Source: Massilia putida (GTDB lineage Bacteria; Pseudomonadota; Gammaproteobacteria; Burkholderiales; Burkholderiaceae_D). From it: a stretch of DNA of 64,000 bases. The position numbers and the translations under genes were made by a program. The notes beneath the pieces were generated by a model. That model did no database searches, was not told the origin of the DNA, and saw only the letters and a program-made list of their open reading frames with translations. This document shows, in pieces, positions 11,880 to 20,693 of this stretch (position 1 is its first letter; each line of letters starts with the position of its first letter). The stretch is from NCBI RefSeq assembly GCF_001941825.1, contig NZ_CP019038.1, positions 3,162,001 through 3,226,000 on the forward strand, written 5' to 3'.

Positions 11880-13247
11880 ATGCTGGATAACCTTACCCAA
11901 CGCCTTGCCAAGGTCGTCAAGACGATGCGCGGCGAGGCCCGCCTCACCGAGGCGAACACCGCCGAGATGTTGCGCGAAGTGCGCCTGGCCCTGCTCGAGG
12001 CCGACGTGGCGCTGCCGGCCGTGCGCGAATTCATCGCCAAAGTGAAGGAAAAGGCGCTGGGCGAAGAAGTCATCGGCTCGCTCTCGCCCGGCCAGGCCCT
12101 CGTCGGCGTCGTGCAGAAGGAACTGGCCGCGCTGATGGGCGCCGACCTCGGCCCGGAAGCGTCGCAGCTCTCGTTTGCCCAGCAGCCGCCGGCCGTGATC
12201 CTGATGGCCGGCCTGCAGGGTGTCGGCAAGACGACCACCACCGGCAAGCTCGCCAAATACCTCAAGGAAGAGAAGAAGAAAAAAGTCCTGACCGTCTCCG
12301 CCGACGTCTACCGCCCCGCCGCAATCGCGCAGCTGGAATCGGTGACGAAGCAGGTCGGCGCCGACTTCTTCCCGTCCACCGCCAGCGACAAGCCGGTCGA
12401 CATCGCGAAGAACGCGATCGACTGGGCGAAGAAGCACTACCACGACGTTGTCATCGTCGACACGGCCGGCCGCCTGGCCATCGACGAGGCGATGATGCAG
12501 GAAATCGCCGCCGTGCACGCGGCCGTGAACCCCATCGAGACACTGTTCGTCGTCGACGCCATGGTCGGCCAGGACGCGATCAACACGGCGAAAGCCTTCA
12601 ACGACGCGCTGCCACTGACTGGCGTGATCCTGACGAAGCTCGATGGCGATTCGCGCGGCGGCGCGGCGCTGTCCGTGCGCCACGTGACGGGCAAGCCGAT
12701 CAAGTTCGCTGGCGTGTCGGAAAAGCTGGACGGCCTGGAAGCTTTCGATCCGGCCCGGATGGCCAACCGCGTGCTGGGCATGGGCGACATCCTCGCGCTC
12801 GTCGAGGAAGCGCGCAAAGGCGTGGACATGAAGGCTGCGGCCGACATGGCCAACAAGATCAAGTCGGGCGGCAAGTTCGACATGAACGACTTCCGCGCCC
12901 AGCTCGCGCAGATGAAGAAGATGGGCGGCATGGCCGGCCTGCTCGACAAGTTGCCGGCCCAGTTCCAGCAGGCGGCCAGCGGCGCCAACATGGATCAGGC
13001 CGAAAAGCAGGTGCGCCGCATGTGCGGCATCATCGACTCGATGACGCCGCTTGAGCGCGCCAAGCCGGAACTGATCAAGGCCAACCGCAAGCGCCGCATC
13101 GCGGCCGGCGCCGGCGTGCAGGTGCAGGAAGTCAACCGCATGCTGACCCAGTACGAGCAGATGAACACGATGATGAAGAAGCTCAAGGGCGGCGGCCTGA
13201 TGAAGATGATGCGCGGGATGAAGGGCATGATGCCCGGCATGCGCTGA
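11880..13247 (+). CDS. ffh: Signal recognition particle protein Ffh (SRP54)
   Basis: GTPase that binds 4.5S RNA and signal sequences of nascent membrane proteins and delivers ribosomes to FtsY. It has 455 residues. The N domain (1-85) is followed by the G domain with GLQGVGKTTTTGKL (P-loop), DTAGRL and TKLDGDSRGG. The methionine-rich M domain (about 300-455) ends in a tail with MMKKLKGGGLMKMMRGMKGMM, the signal-sequence groove and RNA-binding part. A good ribosome site (AAAGGT) precedes the ATG, and a strong terminator follows the stop codon. Confidence 0.98.
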   Translation: MLDNLTQRLAKVVKTMRGEARLTEANTAEMLREVRLALLEADVALPAVREFIAKVKEKALGEEVIGSLSPGQALVGVVQKELAALMGADLGPEASQLSFAQQPPAVILMAGLQGVGKTTTTGKLAKYLKEEKKKKVLTVSADVYRPAAIAQLESVTKQVGADFFPSTASDKPVDIAKNAIDWAKKHYHDVVIVDTAGRLAIDEAMMQEIAAVHAAVNPIETLFVVDAMVGQDAINTAKAFNDALPLTGVILTKLDGDSRGGAALSVRHVTGKPIKFAGVSEKLDGLEAFDPARMANRVLGMGDILALVEEARKGVDMKAAADMANKIKSGGKFDMNDFRAQLAQMKKMGGMAGLLDKLPAQFQQAASGANMDQAEKQVRRMCGIIDSMTPLERAKPELIKANRKRRIAAGAGVQVQEVNRMLTQYEQMNTMMKKLKGGGLMKMMRGMKGMMPGMR

Positions 13248-13264
13248 TATCGACCGACGCTTGC

Positions 13265-13302
13265 AAAAAGCCGTGCGCGACGATTGTCCCGCACGGCTTT
13301 TT
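13265..13302 (+). terminator. Rho-independent terminator of ffh
   Basis: The stem GCCGTGCG/CGCACGGC (13270-13277 and 13290-13297) is flanked by A5 before and T6 after, 17 bp beyond the ffh stop codon. Confidence 0.92.
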
Positions 13303-13319
13303 TGCGCTTGGGATGTCTG

Positions 13320-13385
13320 TTTTTTCACTCTAGAGGGGCCTGGGTAACACAACGGGCGGATTTAGGGCTTGTAAGAGTGAAAAAA
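13320..13385. promoter_or_regulatory. Perfect 12-bp inverted repeat upstream of the SWIB gene
   Basis: TTTTTTCACTCT (13320-13331) and AGAGTGAAAAAA (13374-13385) are exact complements separated by 42 bp. The repeat ends shortly before a candidate promoter (TTGCAC, 17-bp spacer, CAATAT). It may be an operator or a long stem-loop; nothing in the sequence identifies a binding protein. Confidence 0.45.
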
Positions 13386-13482
13386 TTTCGAAAAAGACTT
13401 GCACGAACACTAAAACCCTACCAATATAAGCCGGGTGCGCTCACGCGCAAATTTCCATGTGTTCCGTTTAGGAGGCTCGAAG

Positions 13483-13887
13483 ATGGCAACAGCCAAAAAA
13501 ACCACCGCAGCGCCCGCCAAGAAAGCCGCTGCCAAGCCTGCTGCGGCGGCGAAGCCGGCAGCGAAGAAGGCAGCAGCTCCTGCCAAAGCAGCAGCACCGA
13601 AAGCGACCGCAGCAGCAAAGAAGCCGGCTGCGGCACGCAAGCCCAACGCCGCTTTCATGAAAGAGATGACCCCGTCGGCACCGCTGGCTGCCGTCGTCGG
13701 CGCAAAACCGCTGCCGCGCACCGAAGTGACCAAGAAAGTCTGGGACTACATCAAGGCGCAAAACCTGCAGGACGCGGCCAACCGCCGCATGATCAACGCC
13801 GACGACAAGCTGAAGGCCGTCTTCGGTGGCAAGGCGCAGGTATCGATGTTCGAAATGACCAAGCTGATCTCGGATCACCTCAAATAA
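13483..13887 (+). CDS. SWIB/MDM2-domain protein with histone H1-like basic N-terminal tail
   Basis: A 134-residue protein. The first 55 or so residues are almost only Ala, Lys and Pro in AAKPA/KKPAA repeats, like the tails of eukaryotic H1 and bacterial H1-like proteins, and would bind DNA non-specifically. Residues 60-134 form a SWIB domain (TKKVWDYIKAQNLQD, then a K-LKAVFG segment and an F-M-K core). The same two-part layout occurs in chlamydial and some betaproteobacterial proteins. A TAGGAGG ribosome site fixes the start at 13483; upstream codons in frame are not used. A role in nucleoid organisation is inference. Confidence 0.85.
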   Translation: MATAKKTTAAPAKKAAAKPAAAAKPAAKKAAAPAKAAAPKATAAAKKPAAARKPNAAFMKEMTPSAPLAAVVGAKPLPRTEVTKKVWDYIKAQNLQDAANRRMINADDKLKAVFGGKAQVSMFEMTKLISDHLK

Positions 13888-13922
13888 GAAGACCTGGCTG
13901 GTCGTCCCACCGGCCCCGATAC

Positions 13923-13950
13923 AAAAAGCCCCGGCGAGCCGGGGCTTTTT
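13923..13950 (+). terminator. Rho-independent terminator of the SWIB gene
   Basis: A 12-bp stem (AAAAAGCCCCGG with CCGGGGCTTTTT) has a CGAG loop and its own T-run. The A-run on the other side means it could also work in reverse. Confidence 0.92.
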
Positions 13951-14000
13951 GCTTTCGGTGGACCTGTCCGCACGGCTTCCTTGGTAAACGATATCACGAC

Positions 14001-14092
14001 GTAGGGTGGCATTCGAGGCCGGGGCCTCAAATGAAACGTGCCCACCAAATGCGAGCGCCGCGGTAACGCACGGTGGGCACAGGGTGCCCTGC
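14001..14092. repeat. Dispersed inverted repeat, family B copy 2 (diverged)
   Basis: Begins GTAGGGTGGCATTCGAGGCC with an inner GAGGCCGGGGCCTC palindrome and continues with CACGGTGGGCACAGGGTGCCC. It fills most of the space between the SWIB terminator and the LysR gene, so it may contain or border the LysR promoter. Confidence 0.65.
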
Positions 14093-14115
14093 GACTTTGC
14101 GATGAGGTGTCCGAC

Positions 14116-15009
14116 ATGAGATTCGACCTGGTAGACCTGCAGCTGTTCCTGCACGTGGTGGAAGCCGGCAGCATCACGGCAGGCAGCCAGCGTGCGCACC
14201 TGGCGCTCGCATCGGCCAGTGAGCGCATCCAGAACATGGAAGCGGCGCTGGGCGTGCCGCTGCTCGTGCGCGGCCGGCGCGGCGTGCAGCCGACGGCGGC
14301 GGGACTCGCCCTGCAGCGCCACGCCCGCCTCGTGTTCCAGCAGCTGGCGCGCATGCGCGCGGAACTGGGCGAGCACGCGGCCGGCCTGAAGGGCCAGGTG
14401 CGGCTGCTGTGCAATACGGCGGCGCTCTCCGAATATCTGCCCGACACGCTGGCCGGCTTCATGGCGCGTCATCCGAACGTCGACATCGACCTCGAAGAAC
14501 GCACCTCCAGCGACATCGCGCGCGCCGTGCGCGAAGGCGGCGCGGACCTCGGCATCGTGGCCGACACGGTCGACCTGTCCGGCCTGGAGACCTTCCCGTT
14601 CTGCACCGACCGCATCGTGGCCGTCGCGCAGCCGGCGCTGGCGCGCACGCTCGTCACGCAGGAGGGCCAGGCCGTGACGTTCGCGCGCCTCGTGGACTTC
14701 GACCACGTCACGTTGACGGGCGACAGCGCCCTGTTCCGCTACCTGAGCCAGCTGGCCGAACGCGCCGGCCGCACGTTGCGCGCGCGCGTGCGCCTGCGCA
14801 GCTTCGACGCCGTGTGCCGGATGGTGGAGAGCGGGGTCGGGATCGGCATGGTGTCCGAACCGGCCGCGCGGCGCTGCGCACGCACGATGGACATCGCCGT
14901 GCTCGAACTGGCCGACGCGTGGGCGTTGCGCCAGCTGTCGCTGTGCATGCGCAGCTTCGACGCGCTGCCGCGGCATGCGCAGCAGCTGGTGGAAGAAATC
15001 CGCGCGTGA
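14116..15009 (+). CDS. LysR-family transcriptional regulator
   Basis: A 297-residue DNA-binding regulator. An N-terminal winged helix-turn-helix (about residues 3-62; LQLFLHVVEAGSITAGSQRA is the typical opening) is joined by a helix to a two-lobed effector-binding domain (about 90-290). The start at 14116 has GAGGTG upstream. Upstream frame extension is shadow sequence inside a repeat. LysR proteins usually regulate a divergent neighbour, but the region upstream of this gene is the SWIB gene on the same strand, so its target is unclear. The effector is unknown. Confidence 0.88.
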   Translation: MRFDLVDLQLFLHVVEAGSITAGSQRAHLALASASERIQNMEAALGVPLLVRGRRGVQPTAAGLALQRHARLVFQQLARMRAELGEHAAGLKGQVRLLCNTAALSEYLPDTLAGFMARHPNVDIDLEERTSSDIARAVREGGADLGIVADTVDLSGLETFPFCTDRIVAVAQPALARTLVTQEGQAVTFARLVDFDHVTLTGDSALFRYLSQLAERAGRTLRARVRLRSFDAVCRMVESGVGIGMVSEPAARRCARTMDIAVLELADAWALRQLSLCMRSFDALPRHAQQLVEEIRA

Positions 15010-15024
15010 ACGTGCGGATTTCAA

Positions 15025-15130
15025 GTAGGGTGCACGGCGCGGCCGTCCACGCGTTCAGCCAACGCATGCTCGCCTGCGCATCGTGTCAAGCGAGATTCGA
15101 ACGCGTGGACGGGAAACCCGTCCACTTACC
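15025..15130. repeat. Dispersed inverted repeat, family B copy 3
   Basis: Starts GTAGGGTGCACGGCGCGGCCG and ends with GGACGGGAAACCCGTCCACTTAC. An outer GAACGCGTGGAC segment faces GTCCACGCGTTC. It lies between the convergent LysR and lytic transglycosylase genes, in a place where a terminator would be expected. Confidence 0.7.
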
Positions 15131-15164
15131 CGCGACGCCGGCAGCGCGATAAACGCAGGTCCCG

Positions 15165-15815
15165 TTACCGGCTGGAGACCATCACGTCCTGCTTGAATTC
15201 CCAGTTCTTCCATGCCGCCAGCACCGCGTTCGGGTACTGGGGCTGGCCGCGGCTGCCGTTGTAGCGGCCGAGGGCAAGGTACAGGTTGCCGCCTTCCATG
15301 TCGATGTACATGCGCAGGATCGAGCAGCCGTAGCGCAGATTGGTCTGCATGTCGAACAGCGCGCGGCGGTTCGAATCGCCGATCACCTTCGTCCAGAACG
15401 GCATGACCTGCATGTAGCCGCGCGCGCCGACCATCGACACGGCGTACTTGCGGTACGCCGACTCGACCTGGATCAGGCCCAGCACGAGGCCCGGATCGAG
15501 GCCCGCGCGCGTGGCTTCGTACCACGCGGATTCGAGGAATTCCGTGCGCGTCTGGTCGTCCGGCAGGCGGCGCTTGAGGCGCGCCGACATCGCGTCGAAC
15601 CACTGCTGGTAGCGCACCCGGGCGACCTCGTCGCGGAACACCGGCTTGGGCGGCCGGCCGTCGCGGATGGCGTGTTCGAGCGCCAGCCGGACCGAATCGG
15701 CGAGCGCTTCTTCTTTCTGGTTGCCGGCCTGCGCCGCGCCGCTGCTCATCAATGCAGCGGCGAGCAAGACCGGGCCGAGCCGGGCTGCCGCCCGGCCAAT
15801 CAACCGTCGTGCCAT
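15165..15815 (-). CDS. Exported lytic transglycosylase (SLT domain)
   Basis: Cleaves the glycan chains of peptidoglycan in the periplasm, forming anhydro-muropeptides. The protein has 216 residues from the ATG at 15815, or 217 from the GTG at 15818. A signal peptide covers about residues 1-30 (Arg-rich start, LLAAALM core, AAQA end). The SLT fold carries the catalytic glutamate in IQVESAY, then GARGYMQVMPFW and the ALGRYNGSRG segment. The start ATG overlaps the proS stop codon by one base (TGATG), so it is translated by coupling from proS. The pair proS-transglycosylase is common in related bacteria. Confidence 0.88.
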   Translation of the reverse strand: MARRLIGRAAARLGPVLLAAALMSSGAAQAGNQKEEALADSVRLALEHAIRDGRPPKPVFRDEVARVRYQQWFDAMSARLKRRLPDDQTRTEFLESAWYEATRAGLDPGLVLGLIQVESAYRKYAVSMVGARGYMQVMPFWTKVIGDSNRRALFDMQTNLRYGCSILRMYIDMEGGNLYLALGRYNGSRGQPQYPNAVLAAWKNWEFKQDVMVSSR

Positions 15816-17548
15816 CACTTGCCCAGCTTGGCCTTGACGAAGCCGACCATGTCGGCCGCCGGGACGGCGGTGGCATCAAGATCGCGGCGGCCCTGGTATT
15901 CCAGGTTGCCTTCCTTGAGGCCGCGCTCGCCGATCACGACACGGTGCGGCACGCCGACCAGTTCCCAGTCGGCGAACATCGCGCCCGGACGCAGGCCGCG
16001 GTCGTCGACGATGACGTCGACACCGGCCGCTTCGAGCTCGGCATACAGGCGATCGGTTTCGGTCTTCACCAGATCGCTGCGGTCATAGCCCATCGGGCAC
16101 AGCACCAGTTCGAACGGCGCGATGGCGTCCGGCCAGATGATGCCCTTGTCGTCGAAATTCTGCTCGATGGCGGCGCCCACGATGCGGGTCACGCCGATGC
16201 CGTAGCAGCCCATTTGCATCGGGACCGGCTGGCCCTTCTCGTCCAGGTAGACGCAGTTCATCGCGGCGGAGTACGCCGTGCCGAGCTGGAACACGTGGCC
16301 CACTTCGATGCCGCGCTCGATCGCGAGCACGCCCTTGCCGTCCGGCGAGGCGTCGCCTTCGACCACGTTGCGCAGGTCGGCGACGACGGGTTCCGGCAGG
16401 TCGCGGCCCCAGTTGACGCCCGTCAGGTGGTATTCGGCCTCGTTGGCGCCGCACACGAAGTCCGACATATTGGCGACGGTGCGGTCGGCCACGATGTTGA
16501 CCGGCTGCTTCGGGCCCACCGGACCGAGGTAGCCCGGCACGGTGCCGTAGGCGTCCAGGATTTCCGCCTCGGTGGCGAAGCGGAAGTCTCTCAGGCCCGG
16601 CACTTTCGAGACCTTGACTTCGTTCAGGTCATGGTCGGCGCGCAGCAGCAGCAACCAGTTTTCTTTCGTGACCTGGCCGTCGACTTCTTTCTCGGCCGTC
16701 AGGGCGATCGCCTTCACGTTGCGCGTGAGTTCGATGCCGAGCAGCTTGGCGACCTGCTCGCATTTCGTCGAGTTCGGCGTCAACACCTTCGTCATCGGCT
16801 GCGTGGCCGCGCCGCGCTGGGCGATCAGCGGCATTGCCTCGGCCGCTTCCATGTTGGCGGCGTAGTCCGATGTCGGGCAGTAGACGAGCGCGTCTTCGCC
16901 GGTGCTGGCGATCACGTGGAATTCGTGCGAGCCGGTACCGCCGATCGCGCCGTTGTCGGCCGCCACGGCGCGGAACTTCAGGCCGAAGCGGGTGAAGGTG
17001 TTCACGTAGGCGTCGAACATCGTCTGGTAAGACTTCTGCATGCCTTCGACGTCGCGGTCGAACGAGTACGCGTCCTTCATCGTGAACTCGCGGCCGCGCA
17101 TCAAGCCGAAGCGGGGACGGCGCTCGTCGCGGAATTTCGTCTGGATGTGATAAAAATTCAACGGCAGCTGGCGGTACGATTTGACTTCGGTGCGCACGAC
17201 GTCGGTGATCACTTCTTCCGACGTCGGCTGCAGCGCGAAGTCGCGGCCGTGGCGGTCCTTGAGGCGCAGCAGTTCCGGCCCCATCTTGTCCCAGCGGCCT
17301 GTCTCTTGCCACAGTTCGGCCGGCTGCACGAGTGGCATCAGGAGTTCGATCGCGCCTGCCTTGTTCATTTCTTCGCGAATGATGCCCTCGACCTTGCGGA
17401 TGACGCGCAGGCCCAGCGGCATATAGGTATAGATGCCGGAGCCAAGTCGCTTGATCATCCCTGCGCGCATCATCAGTTTATGACTGACGATCTCGGCGTC
17501 GGAGGGCGCTTCTTTGAGCGTTGAAATAAAAAATCGTGAGGCGCGCAT
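15815..17548 (-). CDS. proS: Prolyl-tRNA synthetase, bacterial type
   Basis: Charges tRNA-Pro with proline. It has 577 residues. The class II catalytic core opens with motif 1 and has a TSEE-containing motif 2 loop region and [17 protein letters not shown]. An inserted editing domain of the long bacterial type occupies about residues 230-400 ([15 protein letters not shown] near its start). The anticodon-binding domain is at the C-terminus (about 470-577). It is divergent from rppH across a 235-bp gap and is followed by a translationally coupled transglycosylase gene. Confidence 0.97.
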   Translation of the reverse strand: MRASRFFISTLKEAPSDAEIVSHKLMMRAGMIKRLGSGIYTYMPLGLRVIRKVEGIIREEMNKAGAIELLMPLVQPAELWQETGRWDKMGPELLRLKDRHGRDFALQPTSEEVITDVVRTEVKSYRQLPLNFYHIQTKFRDERRPRFGLMRGREFTMKDAYSFDRDVEGMQKSYQTMFDAYVNTFTRFGLKFRAVAADNGAIGGTGSHEFHVIASTGEDALVYCPTSDYAANMEAAEAMPLIAQRGAATQPMTKVLTPNSTKCEQVAKLLGIELTRNVKAIALTAEKEVDGQVTKENWLLLLRADHDLNEVKVSKVPGLRDFRFATEAEILDAYGTVPGYLGPVGPKQPVNIVADRTVANMSDFVCGANEAEYHLTGVNWGRDLPEPVVADLRNVVEGDASPDGKGVLAIERGIEVGHVFQLGTAYSAAMNCVYLDEKGQPVPMQMGCYGIGVTRIVGAAIEQNFDDKGIIWPDAIAPFELVLCPMGYDRSDLVKTETDRLYAELEAAGVDVIVDDRGLRPGAMFADWELVGVPHRVVIGERGLKEGNLEYQGRRDLDATAVPAADMVGFVKAKLGK

Positions 17549-17692
17549 ATCGGTGAATTCTTTTTAAAAAGAGAGGGTTATAATCGACCTAATTTTAAAG
17601 GATTAGCTGGCTGATGCATCCAATCTTTATACAAATGGGTCCGAAACAAGTGGTGCATGCTGTTGTTCCTATGCAGGTTAACGACGAAAGCA

Positions 17693-17727
17693 CCTGAGGA
17701 GCCTTGCAGGTTCAGCAAGTCTCCAGG
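17693..17727 (+). promoter_or_regulatory. Hairpin in the long rppH leader
   Basis: The segment pairs as CCT-GGAG-CTTGC against GCAAG-CTCC-AGG with one mismatch and a two-base bulge, loop AGGTTCA. A TATAAT at 17579-17584 is a possible -10, which would give an rppH leader of about 190 nt containing this element. A regulatory function is unproven. Confidence 0.3.
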
Positions 17728-17783
17728 GATTTGTAAGTAAAAACGTAAGAGGGATCGGCCGGCAGAAAGTTTCGAGGTGAATT

Positions 17784-18482
17784 ATGCTCGATCGTGAAGG
17801 GTTCCGCCCCAACGTCGGCATCATCCTGCTGAACGCCAACAACGAGGTGTGGTGGGGCAAGCGGGTGCGTGAGCATTCTTGGCAATTTCCGCAAGGGGGT
17901 ATCAAATACGGCGAGACGCCGGAACAGGCGATGTACCGCGAGCTCGAAGAAGAAATCGGCCTGCGTCAGGAGCACGTCAAAATCGTGGGCCGGACCCGCG
18001 ACTGGCTGCGCTACGAGGTGCCCGATCACTTCATCAAGCGCGAAGTGCGTGGTCACTACCGCGGGCAGAAGCAGATCTGGTTCCTGCTGCGCATGGTGGC
18101 GCGCGACAACGACGTCAACCTGCGCCTGACCGACCATCCCGAGTTCGACGCCTGGCGCTGGCACGACTACTGGGTACCGCTGGACGTCGTCATCGAGTTC
18201 AAGCGCGAAGTGTACCAGCGTGCGCTGCAGGAGTTGTCGCGCTTCATCACGTGGCCCGCGAACGGCGACCGCCGCCACAATTCGCGCTACCTGCGCCAGC
18301 CGCACGAGCGGCGTGGCCAGGGCGGCAACGGCGGCAATGGCGGCAATGGCGGCAACAAGCAGGCCGGCGCCAATGCCGCCAATGCCAGCAGCAAGGCGGT
18401 GGCGGTGGCCAGCAAGGCCATCGCGGACGCGGCCGGCAGCTCCAAAATGGTGTTGGCGCAAGGGGCTACACGCAAGGAGTGA
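17784..18482 (+). CDS. rppH: RNA pyrophosphohydrolase RppH (Nudix)
   Basis: Removes pyrophosphate from 5'-triphosphate ends of mRNA, starting RNase E-dependent decay. It has 232 residues. The Nudix box GX5EX7REUXEEXGU is complete at about residues 37-59 ([20 protein letters not shown] followed by IGL). The catalytic domain ends near 160. The remaining 70 residues are unusual: an Arg-rich stretch, then four tandem GGN units and an Ala/Ser-rich tail. Such tails are common in betaproteobacterial RppH but have no known role. The start has GAGGTG upstream. Confidence 0.95.
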   Translation: MLDREGFRPNVGIILLNANNEVWWGKRVREHSWQFPQGGIKYGETPEQAMYRELEEEIGLRQEHVKIVGRTRDWLRYEVPDHFIKREVRGHYRGQKQIWFLLRMVARDNDVNLRLTDHPEFDAWRWHDYWVPLDVVIEFKREVYQRALQELSRFITWPANGDRRHNSRYLRQPHERRGQGGNGGNGGNGGNKQAGANAANASSKAVAVASKAIADAAGSSKMVLAQGATRKE

Positions 18483-18512
18483 TCTGCGCGAGTAGCGCGG
18501 AAGCAACACAAC

Positions 18513-18553
18513 AAAGGCAAAGCAGCCGTGCGAGCGGTTGTCTTTGCCTTTTT
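18513..18553 (+). terminator. Rho-independent terminator of rppH
   Basis: AAAGGCAAAG (18513-18522) pairs with CTTTGCCTTT (18542-18551), with an inner CAGCCG/CGGTTG stem and a T-run at the end, 30 bp after the rppH stop codon. Confidence 0.88.
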
Positions 18554-18602
18554 ACATTTTTGTAATGTATTTTTTACAAAATTGCGCAGTAGAATTATTG
18601 TC

Positions 18603-20138
18603 ATGATGATCTCTACGTCGCCACTGGTCCGTGCCCTCCCCTTGCTGCTGGCCGCGCTGTGCGCCTCGGCGGGCGTCCACGCCGAGGACACGCCGCCCAA
18701 ATGCACCTACGTCGAAGTGGCCAGCCTGCCCATCCGCTACGTCGGCGAGGGCCTGGAGCCCGCGGTCGACGGCACGATCGACGGCACCCCGGCCACGATG
18801 CTGATCGACACCGGCTCCGACCAGACGCACATGACGATGAACGCGGCGGCCCGGCGCGACCTGAGCCTGCACATGACGGGACGCTGGGTCGAAGGCATCG
18901 GCGGACTCTCGCGCCTGTACTCGGCACGGCTGAAGGATTTCGCCATCGGTCCGGCGCACGCCGGCCGCCGCCCCGAACTGACCGTGATCGGCAGCACCAC
19001 GTTCACGCCGGCCTTCGACGCCATTGTCGGTGCCCCGTTCCTGCTGCAGGCGGACCTGGAACTCGACCTGCGCGCCAAGCGGATGAAGTTCTACCGCCCG
19101 CTCGAATGCCGCAAGACCGAACTGTTCCTGTGGCAGGAGAACACGGTCGTGCTGCCGTTCGAACGCGGCTACGGCAACAGTCCGAACCCGCATTTCACGG
19201 TCGTCGTCAACGGCAAGGAAATGGATGCCCTGATCGACTCCGGCGCGCACCGCAGCTTCATGATGCTGAATGCGGCCAAGCGGGCCGGCATCGACGTGGG
19301 CGGGCCGGGCGCGGTCCGCATGCGCGACGCCGGCGGGATCGGGTCCGACCGCGCACCGCACTGGATCGCCCCGGTCAAGACGCTGCAGTTCGGCGGCGAG
19401 ACCATCCGCGACGTCGAACTGGGCATCATCGATTCGCAGGGCGCGCGCACCGCCGACCTGTACCTCGGCCAGGACTTCCTGCGCACCCACCGCGTGCTGT
19501 TCGCGATGAGCCAGGAAAAGCTGTACATCGCCTACCTGGGCGGCGACGTGTTCACGCGCGGCACCGGGCTGGAACCCTGGATGCGCGCCGAGGCCGACGG
19601 CGGCAATGCGGACGCCCAGTACGCGCTGGCCCAGATCTACGGCAACGGCCGCGGCGTCGCGCGCGATCCGATCCAGGCCGGCGTCTGGCTCGACATGGCG
19701 GCAAGCCGCGGCCAGCCGAACGCCAGCCTGCTGCTCGGCCGCCGGCAGATGCTGGCCGGGCACCTGGACACGGCGATCCCGCAACTGCGGCGCGCGCTCG
19801 ACCAGCTGCCGGCCGACCGCCTCGGTCCGTTGTGGCTGTACATCGCGCGCGTGCGCCACGGCGAGGCCGAACTGGCAAAGACCGAACTGGAAGCGGCGCT
19901 GAAACGGCAGAAGGAAGACGACTGGCCCGCGCCGATCGCCGATTTCTATCTCGGCAAAGTCAACGCGGCCCGCCTGCTGGACGAAGCGGGCAAGGATGCG
20001 AAACTCGCGCATGCGCGCACGTGCATGGCCGAGTCGTACATGGCAGAATGGCATGATGCGCGGGGCGAGACGGCCGAGGCCAGCGCGCTGCGCGCCACCG
20101 TGCGCACGAACTGCATGCCCCCCGGAGCCACGCGATGA
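18603..20138 (+). CDS. Exported two-domain retropepsin-like aspartic protease with Sel1-like repeats
   Basis: A 511-residue protein with a signal peptide (residues 1-27, ending AGVHAE). Two aspartyl-protease-like lobes follow. The first has LIDTGSDQTH and a hydrophobic AIVGAPFL motif; the second has LIDSGAHRSF and YLGQDFLRTH. This is the layout of the gag-asp/retropepsin-like proteins of bacteria, here doubled in one chain, so the two active-site halves could pair within one molecule. The last third contains Sel1/TPR-type helices (ADAQYALAQIYGNGRGVARD). Substrates are unknown. The start is the ATG pair at 18603/18606; upstream frame extension is terminator sequence. Confidence 0.78.
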   Translation: MMISTSPLVRALPLLLAALCASAGVHAEDTPPKCTYVEVASLPIRYVGEGLEPAVDGTIDGTPATMLIDTGSDQTHMTMNAAARRDLSLHMTGRWVEGIGGLSRLYSARLKDFAIGPAHAGRRPELTVIGSTTFTPAFDAIVGAPFLLQADLELDLRAKRMKFYRPLECRKTELFLWQENTVVLPFERGYGNSPNPHFTVVVNGKEMDALIDSGAHRSFMMLNAAKRAGIDVGGPGAVRMRDAGGIGSDRAPHWIAPVKTLQFGGETIRDVELGIIDSQGARTADLYLGQDFLRTHRVLFAMSQEKLYIAYLGGDVFTRGTGLEPWMRAEADGGNADAQYALAQIYGNGRGVARDPIQAGVWLDMAASRGQPNASLLLGRRQMLAGHLDTAIPQLRRALDQLPADRLGPLWLYIARVRHGEAELAKTELEAALKRQKEDDWPAPIADFYLGKVNAARLLDEAGKDAKLAHARTCMAESYMAEWHDARGETAEASALRATVRTNCMPPGATR

Positions 20139-20623
20139 AACTGATCGCCACCCGTGCCGGCCGCGCGGACAAATACGACCAGCTGCGCTGCGTGCGCCGC
20201 GACGGCAGCGCGACCGGATGCGCGATGCCGCGCCAGGGCATCCTGCCGCACGACCTCGTGCACTACGTCGTCGAATCCACGCTCGGCTGGCGCCACGCCT
20301 TCTACGGCATGATCGCGGCCGGCACCGACATCGGCGGCGCGATGGAACAGGCGCACGATCCCGGCAACGCGGCGCTGGTTGACCAGGCCATCCACGTGGA
20401 AGCCATCGTCGAGAGCCTGCAGGCGCAGTTGTGGAGCGGCGCGTTCGATGCCGCGATGTTCGACGAAGGCGTGCGCACGGCCTGCACGGGCCGCGGCCGC
20501 AGCGTGCCGGCACTGCCGGCGGACGCCGGCCGGCAGCTGTTCGACGCCGTGCTGCTGCTGGACGAACGCTGGCGGCTAGTGCCCTGGCACGGCACGCTCG
20601 AGCTGGAACTGCCGGACCTGTGA
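20135..20623 (+). CDS. Conserved-looking protein of unknown function
   Basis: A 162-residue protein that starts inside the stop codon of the aspartic-protease gene (ATGA overlap), so it is translationally coupled to it. It has no signal peptide or membrane segment. The N-terminal half has a GCAMPRQGILPHDLVHYVVE stretch and the rest is mostly acidic helix-forming sequence ending in VPWHGTLELELPDL. I do not recognise the family. Codon use matches its neighbours, so I treat it as a real gene. Confidence 0.7.
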   Translation: MKLIATRAGRADKYDQLRCVRRDGSATGCAMPRQGILPHDLVHYVVESTLGWRHAFYGMIAAGTDIGGAMEQAHDPGNAALVDQAIHVEAIVESLQAQLWSGAFDAAMFDEGVRTACTGRGRSVPALPADAGRQLFDAVLLLDERWRLVPWHGTLELELPDL

Positions 20624-20693
20624 CCGCGCAGCGGGGGCGGCGTCATCGCGCTACAATGACGCCCTTCCCCCAGTGTTTCCGACGGTTCCCGCC

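Noticed and set aside
13495..13650. Tandem KA-repeat DNA as a possible repeat array or CRISPR
   Set aside because: It is the coding sequence for the basic tail of the SWIB protein; the units are irregular in length and there are no spacers.
18320..18365. GGCAAC-type tandem units as a CRISPR or minisatellite
   Set aside because: Short units of 9 bp inside the rppH frame, encoding GGN repeats; no spacers.
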